A stretch of 45,666 bases of DNA from Byssovorax sp. (GTDB lineage Bacteria; Myxococcota_A; Polyangia; Polyangiales; Polyangiaceae): positions 1-45,666 of the forward strand of contig JANYGI010000076.1 in assembly GCA_025362495.1 (NCBI GenBank). The letters run 5' to 3'. The position numbers were made by a program, and so were the translations under genes. How positions within the stretch are numbered: the first letter of the stretch is position 1; every line of letters starts with the position of its first letter. Below, one piece after another: positions 34,430 through 45,500 of the stretch. Under the pieces are notes generated by a model. The model searched no databases and was not told where the DNA came from. It saw only the letters and a list, made by a program, of their open reading frames with translations.

Positions 34430-36667
34430 ATGCTGCAAGCGCTTCAACAAGTCGCCAAGCTGCTGCCGGTCTCGCTCCCCGAGTTCGGCACCGCGGTCCT
34501 GTACGCGATCCTCGTCGCCGCGGCGTACACGTTCGCCGTGGCGATCGCGGCCGGGCGCGGGCGACCTCGGCTGCTGCAGGCGGCGCGGCTCGGCGCGATC
34601 GGCACCGTGTCGATGGTCGGCCTCGCGGTCCTCGTGCTCGCGTACGCCTTCGTCAGCCACGATTTCCGCATCACGTACGTCGCGCACTACAGCGATCGCG
34701 CGATGAGCACGCCGTTCCTGATCGCGGCGCTGTGGGGCGGGCAAGACGGCTCGCTTCTGTGGTGGCTCTTCCTGACGTCGCTCTTCTCGGGCGCGTGCGT
34801 GCTCTGGCTCAAGCGCAAGTACCTGGAGCTCCAGCCGTACGTGATCGCGACGCTGATGAGCATCATCCTGTTCTTCGGCTTGCTGATGGTGTTCGAGGCC
34901 AACCCGTTCGCGACGAGCCTCGCCGGCGCGCCGATCGAGGGCCAGGGGCTGAACTACCAGCTCCGCAATTTCTACATGATCATCCACCCGCCGAGCCTCT
35001 ACATCGGCTTCACGTCGTCGGCGGTTCCCTTCGCCTTCGCGGTCGCCGCGCTCGCCACGGGCCGCCTCGACAACGAGTGGATCGTCGCCTCGCGCAAATG
35101 GATGCTCTTCTCGTGGCTCTTCCTCTCGATCGGCAACTCGCTCGGGATGCTGTGGGCCTACGACACGCTCGGCTGGGGCGGCCCCTGGGCCTGGGATCCC
35201 GTCGAGAACGCGGCCTTCTTGCCCTGGCTCACGGCCTCCGCGTTCCTCCACTCGATCATGATCCAGGAGCGCCGCGGGATGATGAAGGTGTGGAACGTCT
35301 TCCTCATCTGCCTGACGTTCTGGCTCACGCTCTTCGGCACGTTCCTCACGCGCTCTGGCCTCATCGCCAGCGTCCACTCGTTCGCGCAGTCGGGCATCGG
35401 CATCTGGTTCGTCTACATGATGGGCGTCGTCGCCGCGGTCTGCATCGCGCTGACGATCTACCGCCTCCCCAAGCTCCGGAACGAGGGCGAGCTCGACTCG
35501 CTCCTCTCGCGTGAGGCTGCGTTCGTCGGCAACAACTGGGGCTTCCTCAGCCTCATGGTCTTCATCGCCGTCGCGACGACCTGGCCGCGCATCAGCGAGT
35601 GGCTGCTCGATCAGAAGTCGACGCTCGGGCCCACGTTCTACAACGCGTGGCTGCCGCCGCTGGTGCTCACGGTCCTCGCGCTGATGGGCGTTGCCCCGCT
35701 CCTCGGCTGGCGCAAGACCTCGCCCGAGCTCTTCAAGAAGAGCTTCCGCTGGCCCGTCCTCGGCATGGTGATCGTCGCCGTGCTCCACGTCACGCTCGGC
35801 AAGCACTTCGGGTTCCCGGCGTTCATCAGCGTCGATCCGATCTACCCCGGCCTCCTCGGCGACGTGCTCTCGCGCGTGTCGGGCACGTACCCGTTCTTCA
35901 CGATCGCGATCGTGGCGTTCAACCTCGTGGTCGTGGTGCAAGAGTTCGCCCGCGGCGTCACCGCCCGCCAGAAGAACGCCGTGGACGAGGGCGTGATCGG
36001 ATCGCTCCTCCACCTCGTCGCCAAATCGCGCCGCCGCTACGGCGGGTACATCGTGCACGTCGGCATCGCGCTGATGTTCATCGGCTTCACCGGCCGCGCC
36101 TGGAGCGTCGACAAGGAAGCGAGCCTGATGCCCGGGCAGTCGACGTCGATCGAGGAGTACACGATCACCTACGCCGGCCCGCGCATGGAGGTCGACAGCG
36201 AGAAGCGGATGATCTTCGCCGACGTCGACGTCGTCCGAAACGGCAAGGCCGCCGGGCGGATCAGCCCCGCCAAGTTCATCTACAAGACGATGCCCGAGGC
36301 CCCCGCGACGATCGTCGGCCGCTACATCACCGCCAAGAACGACCTCTACATGATCATCGGCATGGTCAACCCGCAGTCCAAGGTCGCCGCGTTCCAGATC
36401 CACGTGAACATGCTGATCTCGTTCATCTGGTTCGGAGCGATCGTGCTCGCGCTCGGCGCCCTGGTCGCGATGTGGCCCGACGTCGCGATGGAAGAGGTCG
36501 GCGCCTTCGGCTACGTCCGCGCCGCGGCGTCGGTGACGACGGCTGTCGTGTTCGGGCTGCTTCTGGCGGGCGGGTCGGCCCAGGCCTACGGTGCGCAGCC
36601 TCCGCCGGTCGGCGACGTCGTCCAGGCGGCTCCAGCCCCGCTCACCGTCGGGGCCACCGACCCGTGA
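34430..36667 (+). CDS. ccmF: Cytochrome c maturation heme lyase subunit CcmF
   Basis: The 745-residue multi-pass membrane protein has the Trp-rich heme-handling motif GWGGPWAWDPVENAA (first Trp of WGGPW at residue 249), HPPSLYIGF and TRSGLIASVHSFAQS, all typical of CcmF/NrfE. A periplasmic domain follows near residues 560-650, then a last membrane helix. CcmF moves heme from CcmE to apocytochrome c together with CcmH. The start is ATG 34430 (MLQALQQVAKLL). It is the first gene of a six-gene operon and its stop overlaps ccmH by 4 nt. CcmA-E and CcmG are not in the window. Confidence 0.95.
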   Translation: MLQALQQVAKLLPVSLPEFGTAVLYAILVAAAYTFAVAIAAGRGRPRLLQAARLGAIGTVSMVGLAVLVLAYAFVSHDFRITYVAHYSDRAMSTPFLIAALWGGQDGSLLWWLFLTSLFSGACVLWLKRKYLELQPYVIATLMSIILFFGLLMVFEANPFATSLAGAPIEGQGLNYQLRNFYMIIHPPSLYIGFTSSAVPFAFAVAALATGRLDNEWIVASRKWMLFSWLFLSIGNSLGMLWAYDTLGWGGPWAWDPVENAAFLPWLTASAFLHSIMIQERRGMMKVWNVFLICLTFWLTLFGTFLTRSGLIASVHSFAQSGIGIWFVYMMGVVAAVCIALTIYRLPKLRNEGELDSLLSREAAFVGNNWGFLSLMVFIAVATTWPRISEWLLDQKSTLGPTFYNAWLPPLVLTVLALMGVAPLLGWRKTSPELFKKSFRWPVLGMVIVAVLHVTLGKHFGFPAFISVDPIYPGLLGDVLSRVSGTYPFFTIAIVAFNLVVVVQEFARGVTARQKNAVDEGVIGSLLHLVAKSRRRYGGYIVHVGIALMFIGFTGRAWSVDKEASLMPGQSTSIEEYTITYAGPRMEVDSEKRMIFADVDVVRNGKAAGRISPAKFIYKTMPEAPATIVGRYITAKNDLYMIIGMVNPQSKVAAFQIHVNMLISFIWFGAIVLALGALVAMWPDVAMEEVGAFGYVRAAASVTTAVVFGLLLAGGSAQAYGAQPPPVGDVVQAAPAPLTVGATDP

Positions 36668-37248
36668 CGATCCTCATGATTCAACGCCGCCGCATCGTCC
36701 GCTCCGTCGTCCTCGCCGCCGCCCTCTGCGCGGCGCTCACGTCGCTTCGCTTCGCCACGCCGGCGTTCGCGCAGGACGTGGGCGACATGGGCAAGGGCAT
36801 GGATCGCTCGGGCGAGCTCGACATCCGCAGCGCCGACGAGAAGCGCGTCTTCACCGCGCTCCAGTGCACGTGCGGCTGCCCGCGCGAGTCGATCGCCACC
36901 TGCACGTGCGGCTTCGCTCACGACTTCCGGATCGAGGTCCGGGCGATGATGGCGAAGGGCATGACCCTCGAGGAGATCAAGACCGAGTGGGTCCGCCAGC
37001 ACGGCCCCGGCGCGATGATGGTCCCCACCAACGAGGGCGCGAACCGCTTTCTCTACATCGCTCCGCTGGTGATGATCATGGGCATGGCGGCCTTCGCCGT
37101 GACGGTGCTGCGCCGCTTCCGCAGCCGCGGCGTCAGCGCCGGAGCGCGCGCGGCCGCGGCCACGACGCCCACCGGCGCGACCGTGGACGCGTACGACGCG
37201 AAGCTCGACGAAGAGCTCAAGCAGCTCGACGACCAGAACGACGAATGA
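36664..37248 (+). CDS. ccmH: CcmH-like cytochrome c maturation protein, CxCxC variant
   Basis: The 194-residue product starts at GTG 36664 (4-nt overlap); an ATG at 36676 is an alternative. A signal peptide ends near AFAQD. The redox region reads LQCTCGCPRESIATCTCG with Cys 68, 70, 72, 80 and 82, where classical CcmH has LRCxxCQNxSI. Then RAMMAKGMTLEEIKTEWVRQHG matches the CcmH helix pair and one membrane segment follows (YIAPLVMIMGMAAFAV). CcmH reduces the apocytochrome heme-binding thiols. The extra Cys residues suggest a different thiol relay or metal site. Confidence 0.88.
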   Translation: MTILMIQRRRIVRSVVLAAALCAALTSLRFATPAFAQDVGDMGKGMDRSGELDIRSADEKRVFTALQCTCGCPRESIATCTCGFAHDFRIEVRAMMAKGMTLEEIKTEWVRQHGPGAMMVPTNEGANRFLYIAPLVMIMGMAAFAVTVLRRFRSRGVSAGARAAAATTPTGATVDAYDAKLDEELKQLDDQNDE

Positions 37249-38105
37249 GCACACCCTCCCGCGATGTCCCCGAGCGCGAGTCGCCGCGCAACGAGCCGAA
37301 CGATCTCGAGAAGAAGCTCGCCGAGTACGCGCGCTACGGCCTGCCCGCGCTGACGGTGCTCATCGCCCTCACGGCCGGGTTCATCCAGGGGCCGGCCTCG
37401 GCGATCCTGGTGCTGGCGGGCGGCGCGCTCATCGGCGTGATCGCCATCTTCTGGGCCAGCGTTCGCACCCTCCTCGGCGAGACGCCGCTCTCCGGCGCCG
37501 ACGCCTACGCGCTGGCCGCGCCCCGCGCCGAAGAGGAGCGCAAGCGCGCCGTCCTCCGCGCCCTGAAGGACCTCGAGTTCGAGCGCAGCGTCGGCAAGAT
37601 CAGCGAGGCCGACTACGCCGAGCTGGTCGCCCGTTACCGCGCCGAGGCCAAGCGCCTGCTCCGCGAGATCGACGCCGAAGCACAGCCCCGCCACGAGCGC
37701 GCCGAGACGCTCCTCGCGAAGCGCCTGCGCCGCGAGGGCCTCGGCGACGCCGACGCCAGCGGCTACCGCGATCCGAAGTCCGACAGCGACAGCGACGATG
37801 CGCCGAGCAAGCCCGCCGCCACGGACGAGGACGACGTCAACGACGTCAACGACGTCGCCGCTCTGGCCACCACCGGCGTCAAAGGCGCGGCTTCCACCGT
37901 GAAGCCCGCCAAGGGCAAGAAGCGCAAGCAGGCGCCGGACGCCGCAGCCGCGAGCGAACCGGCGACGCGCACCTGCGCCGAGTGCAGCACGAAGAACGAT
38001 CCTGACGCCGTGTTCTGCAAGAAGTGCGGAGCGCGTCAGGTCGCAGCAGCCGAGGCGAAGCCGGCCACGCCGGCGGTTTCCGACGACACGGAGGAGAGCT
38101 CGTGA
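37245..38105 (+). CDS. CcmI-like membrane protein with C-terminal zinc ribbon
   Basis: The 286-residue product starts at ATG 37245 in an ATGA overlap with ccmH. Two membrane segments (YGLPALTVLIALTAGF and ILVLAGGALIGVIAIFW) are followed by ERKRAVLRALKDLEFERSVGKISEADYAELVARY, the helical pattern of CcmI N-terminal regions. A charged linker with a DDVNDVNDV run leads to a zinc ribbon near residues 244-264 (CAECSTKNDPDAVFCKKCG). The TPR domain of Proteobacterial CcmI is absent. CcmI presents apocytochromes to the CcmF/H lyase. Here the ribbon is predicted to be cytoplasmic. Confidence 0.82.
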   Translation: MSTPSRDVPERESPRNEPNDLEKKLAEYARYGLPALTVLIALTAGFIQGPASAILVLAGGALIGVIAIFWASVRTLLGETPLSGADAYALAAPRAEEERKRAVLRALKDLEFERSVGKISEADYAELVARYRAEAKRLLREIDAEAQPRHERAETLLAKRLRREGLGDADASGYRDPKSDSDSDDAPSKPAATDEDDVNDVNDVAALATTGVKGAASTVKPAKGKKRKQAPDAAAASEPATRTCAECSTKNDPDAVFCKKCGARQVAAAEAKPATPAVSDDTEESS

Positions 38106-39622
38106 GGCGCGCATCCACAGCACTCTTGTCGCTGGCCACCGCCGCGCTCATCGGCGCGGCGATGCCGGGCGCAGCGCTGGGCCAGGCGGGCGCGCCCGCG
38201 GCGAGCGCGAAGGTCGCACCGAAGTCGGCCAAGCCAGGCGACAAGCCGGCCGACGCGAAGGGCGCGACGCCGCCCGCCAGCCCGAGCGGCGCTGCGAGCG
38301 CGCTGCCGGCGGGCCACCCCGATACCGGCGCGCTCCCTAGCGGCCACCCTGCCGTGCCCGACGTGCCCAACGAGGCCGGCGACGACGGAGAAGACGCGCC
38401 CGATCCGCACGCCGGCGGGAACGCGCACGGCGCCGATCCCCGCTTTTACCAGGCTCCGCCCGACGGCTCGCAAGACGATCCCTCGCTCCCCATCGGCACC
38501 CTCGTCGTCAGCCTGCGCGACTCGCAGGACCGCCCGATCCCGCACGCGAAGTTCTCGCTGAGCGAGCTCTTCAACACCGTCGCCAAGGGCGAGAAGCCCG
38601 AGCGCATCACCGAGCGCGAGGTCGGCGACGACGGCACCGCGCGCATCGACAACCTCACCATCGGCACCAGCACCACCTACCGCGTGAGCAGCGCGCGCGC
38701 CGGCGGCCGCTACGGCATCGCCCGCTTCCCCCTCACCGACAAGGCCGGCAAGCGCGCCGTCCTCCACGTCTTCGACACGTCGTCGAACATCGAAGAGCTC
38801 TCCGCGGGCATCCAGGGCGTCGTCTACGTCTCGCTCAAGGAAGACGTGATCCAGGTCGAGCAGCTCCTCACCGTCTTCAACCTCGGCGAGGTCGCGTGGG
38901 TGCCCGACGTGGCCTTCAAGCTCCCCGTCGGCTTCAAGGCCTTCAACAAGCAAGACTCGGCGAACGAGGCCCGCCTCGAAGAGGTCAAAGACCACGGCGC
39001 CGCCCTCCGCGGCACCTACGGCCCTGGCCGCAACGACATGGACTTCCGCTATCAGGTGCCCCTCGACGGTAGCGAGAAGCAGACCCTCCTCGTCGAGCTC
39101 CCGCCTCGCGTCGCCCAGATGCGGGTGATGGCCGAGTCCTCGCGCGCCATGGCGCTCAAGGTCGCGAGCTTCCCCGATCCGCAGAAGATCACCCGCGAAG
39201 GCAAGCGCCTGCTCGTCACGGAGCGCCAGTTCGCGCGCAGCGAGAGCGGCGCGCAGATGGTCGAGATCACGCTGACGGGCCTGCCCGTGCAGGGTCCCGG
39301 CCGCTGGATCGCGGTGCTCCTGGCGATCGTCGCCGGCGTCTCCGGCATCGTCTACGTCGTGCGCCACCGCGACGAGACCGAGATCGACGACGACACCCGC
39401 AACGACTTGATCGAGGCCCGCGAGGCCCTGCTCTCGGAGATGGTCGCCCTCGAGCGCGCGCGCACCAGCGGCGAGATCGGCCCGAAGACGTACGCCCGCG
39501 TGCGCGCCTCGCTCCTCGACGCGCTCGCGCGCATCGTCGCCCAGCTCGACGCCGCGCGCGACGCCAGGGCCGCGGGCACCAGGCGCCGCCGCGATCCGCG
39601 CCCTGCGAACGAAGCCTCATGA
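38102..39622 (+). CDS. Membrane-anchored secreted protein with LPxGHP repeats
   Basis: The 506-residue product starts at GTG 38102 (GTGA overlap). A signal peptide ends near AALGQA. An Ala/Pro/Lys-rich tract follows, with LPAGHPDTG and LPSGHPAVP repeats and a His/Asp-rich patch. Residues ~120-400 look beta-rich (GTLVVSLRDSQDRPIPHAKF is carboxypeptidase regulatory-like). One C-terminal membrane segment (WIAVLLAIVAGVSGIVYVV) leads to a cytoplasmic helical tail (EREALLSEM-type) resembling the CcmI-like neighbour. The GHP repeats might bind heme or metal; this is inference from context. I do not recognise the full-length family. Confidence 0.75.
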   Translation: MRRASTALLSLATAALIGAAMPGAALGQAGAPAASAKVAPKSAKPGDKPADAKGATPPASPSGAASALPAGHPDTGALPSGHPAVPDVPNEAGDDGEDAPDPHAGGNAHGADPRFYQAPPDGSQDDPSLPIGTLVVSLRDSQDRPIPHAKFSLSELFNTVAKGEKPERITEREVGDDGTARIDNLTIGTSTTYRVSSARAGGRYGIARFPLTDKAGKRAVLHVFDTSSNIEELSAGIQGVVYVSLKEDVIQVEQLLTVFNLGEVAWVPDVAFKLPVGFKAFNKQDSANEARLEEVKDHGAALRGTYGPGRNDMDFRYQVPLDGSEKQTLLVELPPRVAQMRVMAESSRAMALKVASFPDPQKITREGKRLLVTERQFARSESGAQMVEITLTGLPVQGPGRWIAVLLAIVAGVSGIVYVVRHRDETEIDDDTRNDLIEAREALLSEMVALERARTSGEIGPKTYARVRASLLDALARIVAQLDAARDARAAGTRRRRDPRPANEAS

Positions 39623-40434
39623 GCGCAACGCGTCGCCACTTCGGTCGCCTCGCGCTGCCGGACGGCCGCCGCGTCTTCGTCGAGCTCGAGGGCGGCCGCG
39701 CCCTCTACCTCGACCGCGCCCCGTGGCGCGGCGGCAGCCCCACCGGCGAGGCGCTCGACCACGTCGACGCCCACGGCTTCCCCGCCAGAGAGACGGGCGC
39801 GCGAAGGATCGCGCCGGTCGATCCCGCGAAGATCCTCTGCGTCGGCCGCAACTACAAGGCCCACGCGAGCGAGCTCGGCAACGACGTGCCCGTCGAGCCG
39901 CTCCTCTTCCTCAAACCCTCGTCCTCGATCCTCGATCCCGACGGCGCGATCGAGCTCCCGCCCCGCTCGATCGCGGAGCGCGTCGATCACGAGGCCGAGC
40001 TCGGCGTGATCATCGGCAAGCGCGCCCGCCGCGTCAGCCGCGACGACGCCGCCGCGCACGTCTTCGGCTTCACGCTCGTCGGCGACATCACCGCGCGCGA
40101 TCTCCAGAAAAAAGACGGCCAGTGGACCCGCGCCAAGGGCATGGACACCTTCTGCCCGGTCGGCCCCATCGTCGTCACCGGCCTCGACGCGCAGGCCCTC
40201 ACCATCACCTGCTGCGTGAATGGACAACAGCGTCAACACGGCGCCACGTCGGACATGATCTTCACCGTCGCCGATCTCATCGCCTACGCCAGCCGGGTGA
40301 TGACGCTCGAGGTGGGCGATCTCCTCGTCACGGGCACCCCGTCGGGCGTGGGCCCGCTCGTCGCCGGCGACGCGCTGGAAATCTCGATCGCCGAGATCGG
40401 GACGCTGCGCACCTCGGTCGTCGCCGGTCCGTGA
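39619..40434 (+). CDS. Fumarylacetoacetate hydrolase (FAH) family protein
   Basis: The 271-residue product starts at ATG 39619 in a 4-nt overlap. The FAH core is complete: ILCVGRNYKAHASELG, EPLLFLKPSSS, VDHEAELGVIIGK, GDITARDLQKKDGQW, DTFCPVGPIVV and LLVTGTPSGVG. Metal ligands (two Glu, one Asp) are in place. Family enzymes hydrolyse or decarboxylate beta-diketo acids such as acylpyruvates and oxaloacetate. Its tight fusion to a cytochrome c maturation operon is unexpected and suggests either housekeeping coupling or a metabolite link. Confidence 0.93.
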   Translation: MSATRRHFGRLALPDGRRVFVELEGGRALYLDRAPWRGGSPTGEALDHVDAHGFPARETGARRIAPVDPAKILCVGRNYKAHASELGNDVPVEPLLFLKPSSSILDPDGAIELPPRSIAERVDHEAELGVIIGKRARRVSRDDAAAHVFGFTLVGDITARDLQKKDGQWTRAKGMDTFCPVGPIVVTGLDAQALTITCCVNGQQRQHGATSDMIFTVADLIAYASRVMTLEVGDLLVTGTPSGVGPLVAGDALEISIAEIGTLRTSVVAGP

Positions 40435-41369
40435 GCGTCGAGCCGCCGGTCGAACCCGCCGCCCCGGCACCCACGCCGTCCGCGGCCGCTTCCCCCCGTC
40501 GCGCGCGCCTCACGATCGCCGCCGTCACCCTCGCCGCGGTCGCGCTCATCGCTGGCGTCGTCGTCCTCGCGGCCTCTCGCGCCGAGCCGCCAGCGCGCTG
40601 CGCACCGGGCATGGTGGCCCTCGGACCGCGCTGCTGCGGCGACGGCCAGCGCCTCGACGGCGATCGCTGCATCGGCCCTCCGCGCGCCTGCGCCACGGGC
40701 ATGCGCGTCACGGCCGCGGGCTGCATCCGCGTCACATTCCCGGTGCCCATCGCGGGCGGCACCCTCCGCGTCGGCACCGGCGACTGGGAAGCGCAGGGCG
40801 TCGTCACCCCCTACGAAACAGCGGTCGCGCCCTTCGCGATCGACGCCCTCGAGGTCACCGAGCAGCGCTGGACGTCGTGCACGATCGCCGGCGCCTGCGC
40901 TGCGCTGCCGCTCTCGGGCGAGCCGGGTCGCCCCGTCATCAACGTCACGCTCGCCGAGGCCGGCGCCTTCTGCCGCTTCGCGCAAGGCGCGCTCCCCACG
41001 CGCGATCAGCTCACGTTTGCGGCCTCGGGACGCGCTGGCCGCCGTTACGCGTGGGGCGACACCGGCGCCGTGTGCCGCCGCGCGACCTGGGGCCTCGTCG
41101 ACGGACCGTGCGCCTCCGGGGCACGCGGCCCCGAGCTCGCCGGCTCGCACCCCGACGGCGCCTCGCCCGAAGGTGCCCTCGATCTCGCGGGGAACGTCGC
41201 CGAATGGACGCTCCCCGCCGGCCCCGCAGCGCACGAGACCGAGGTCCGCGGCGGCTCCTTCGCCGACAGCGCCGCGAGCAGCCTCCGCACCTGGCAGCGC
41301 CGCGTCGTCCCCGTCGACACGCGCTCCCCGGAGATCGGCTTCCGCTGCGCCTACCAGGTCCTGCCCTGA
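40431..41369 (+). CDS. Membrane-anchored FGE/SUMF1-like domain protein without catalytic Cys pair
   Basis: The 312-residue product starts at GTG 40431 (GTGA overlap). One membrane segment ([20 protein letters not shown]) precedes a short Cys-rich linker ([24 protein letters not shown]) and an FGE-sulfatase-like domain: [36 protein letters not shown] and [20 protein letters not shown], ending in IGFRC. True formylglycine-generating enzymes carry two active-site Cys after the RGGSW segment; here the segment has none. It is probably a binding or scaffold protein on the periplasmic side. Confidence 0.85.
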   Translation: MSVEPPVEPAAPAPTPSAAASPRRARLTIAAVTLAAVALIAGVVVLAASRAEPPARCAPGMVALGPRCCGDGQRLDGDRCIGPPRACATGMRVTAAGCIRVTFPVPIAGGTLRVGTGDWEAQGVVTPYETAVAPFAIDALEVTEQRWTSCTIAGACAALPLSGEPGRPVINVTLAEAGAFCRFAQGALPTRDQLTFAASGRAGRRYAWGDTGAVCRRATWGLVDGPCASGARGPELAGSHPDGASPEGALDLAGNVAEWTLPAGPAAHETEVRGGSFADSAASSLRTWQRRVVPVDTRSPEIGFRCAYQVLP

Positions 41370-41466
41370 TCCGGTCACCCTCGCGTCATCGATCGCCGCG
41401 AAATCACCTCGAATCCACCGGATCGCGCTCGTATCGCGATCGAAATCCACTAAAGTCCGTCGTCCC

Positions 41467-42708
41467 ATGACCGTCGCGCTTCTGTCGATCGGGACCGAGC
41501 TCACCCGTGGCGAGATCGTCAACACGAACGCCTCGTGGCTGGCCTCCGAGCTCTCCGCCTCCGGCTTCAACGTGCTCGCCGCCGAGGCGTTGCCCGACGA
41601 TCTCGAGGTCGTCGCCGGCGCGCTCAAGCGCCTGGCGCAGACGTACCGCCTCGTGATCGTCACCGGCGGTCTCGGCCCCACGACGGACGATCTCACGGCC
41701 GCCGCCGCCGCGCGCGCCGCGGGCGTCGAGCTCGTGCGCGACGAGAGCGCGATGCTCGCCGTCCGCCGCCGCGTCGAGTCCTTCGGCAAGACGATGAACG
41801 CCGGCCTCGAGAAGCAGGCCGACTTCCCCGCCGGCGCCGAGACGCTGCCGAACTCGAACGGCACCGCGCCCGGCTTCTCGATCCAGCTCGGCGACACGCC
41901 CGTCTTCTTCCTCCCCGGCGTCCCCCGGGAAATGAAGCGCATGTTCACCGAGCAGGTCCTCCCGCGCGTGCGCCCGCAGGCCCCGAACAACACCTTCCAG
42001 GTTCGCCTCCGCACCTACGGCCTCGGCGAGTCCTCCATCGGCCAGGCTCTCGAAGGCATCGAGGCCGCGCACCCCGGCGTCACGCTCGGCTACCGCATCC
42101 AGTTCCCCGAGGTCGACGTGAAGGTCCACGCGCGCGCGACCTCGCAGTCGACCGCGCGCGAGGCCGCGATGCGCGCCGCCGAAGAGGTCAAGTCGCGCCT
42201 CGGCGACGTCGTCTACGGCACGGGCGACGAGTCGTTCCCGGAGATCGTCGGCCGCGCCCTCCGCGCTCGCGGCTGGCGCCTCGCCGTCGCCGAGTCGTGC
42301 ACGGGCGGCCTCGTCATGCACCTGCTCACGTCGTTCCCCGCGAGCGACTACCTGATCGGCGGCGCGGTCACCTACGCCAACAGCGCGAAGAGCCGCCTCC
42401 TCGGCGTCTTCGAAGACACGCTGCGCGGCCACGGCGCCGTCTCCACCGAGGTCGCCGCCGAGATGGCCGAGGGCGCGCGCCGCCTCTGCGAGTGCGAGGT
42501 CGCCCTCTCCATCACCGGCATCGCCGGCCCCACGGGCGGCACCGCGACAAAGCCCGTTGGCCTCGTCTACTGGGGCGTCGCGCACCCGGGCGGCACCATC
42601 GTGCGCGATCGCATCTTCGTGGGCAGCCGCGACGAGGTGCAGCTCGCCGCGGCCTACGCCGGCCTCGATCTCCTGCGCCGCACGGCAGCGGGGCTACCCG
42701 AGCGATAG
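41467..42708 (+). CDS. cinA: CinA family competence/damage-inducible protein
   Basis: The 413-residue product is a two-domain CinA. The N-terminal MoaB/MogA-like part ([40 protein letters not shown]) has NMN/ADP-ribose pyrophosphatase-like activity in relatives. The C-terminal PncC-like part ([32 protein letters not shown]) is an NMN deamidase. Together they recycle nicotinamide mononucleotide. The start is ATG 41467. It lies 97 nt after the Ccm operon, so it may have its own promoter, and it converges on clpB with 17 nt between stops. Confidence 0.95.
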   Translation: MTVALLSIGTELTRGEIVNTNASWLASELSASGFNVLAAEALPDDLEVVAGALKRLAQTYRLVIVTGGLGPTTDDLTAAAAARAAGVELVRDESAMLAVRRRVESFGKTMNAGLEKQADFPAGAETLPNSNGTAPGFSIQLGDTPVFFLPGVPREMKRMFTEQVLPRVRPQAPNNTFQVRLRTYGLGESSIGQALEGIEAAHPGVTLGYRIQFPEVDVKVHARATSQSTAREAAMRAAEEVKSRLGDVVYGTGDESFPEIVGRALRARGWRLAVAESCTGGLVMHLLTSFPASDYLIGGAVTYANSAKSRLLGVFEDTLRGHGAVSTEVAAEMAEGARRLCECEVALSITGIAGPTGGTATKPVGLVYWGVAHPGGTIVRDRIFVGSRDEVQLAAAYAGLDLLRRTAAGLPER

Positions 42709-42725
42709 CCCCACTCGCCTCGTGC

Positions 42726-45335
<2,610 letters not shown>

Positions 45336-45410
45336 GGCACCTCGGAGATAAGTCGGACCTGAGCGCAAGCAAGGGGCCTGCCACGACCAAACACAAAGGC
45401 CCGACCACAA

Positions 45411-45456
45411 ACGAAAACCCGCCCCCCAATCAGATCCGCTTCTGATGTGGGGCGGG
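45411..45456 (-). terminator. Intrinsic terminator of gyrB
   Basis: Read on the minus strand, CCCGCCCC and GGGGCGGG form the outer stem (ends at 45456 and 45418). An inner ATCAGA/TCTGAT stem lies inside the loop. TTTTCGTTT follows. It lies ~45 nt after the gyrB stop and ~76 nt before the clpB start. Confidence 0.8.
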
Positions 45457-45500
45457 CCTACGTGCCCGCCGCATGGACCTTCGAGAGCGAGCCTGTGGCT

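Noticed and set aside
34412-36403. 663-codon open frame antisense to ccmF
   Set aside because: ccmF is certain from the Trp-rich motif and membrane helices; the antisense reading is a composition artefact.
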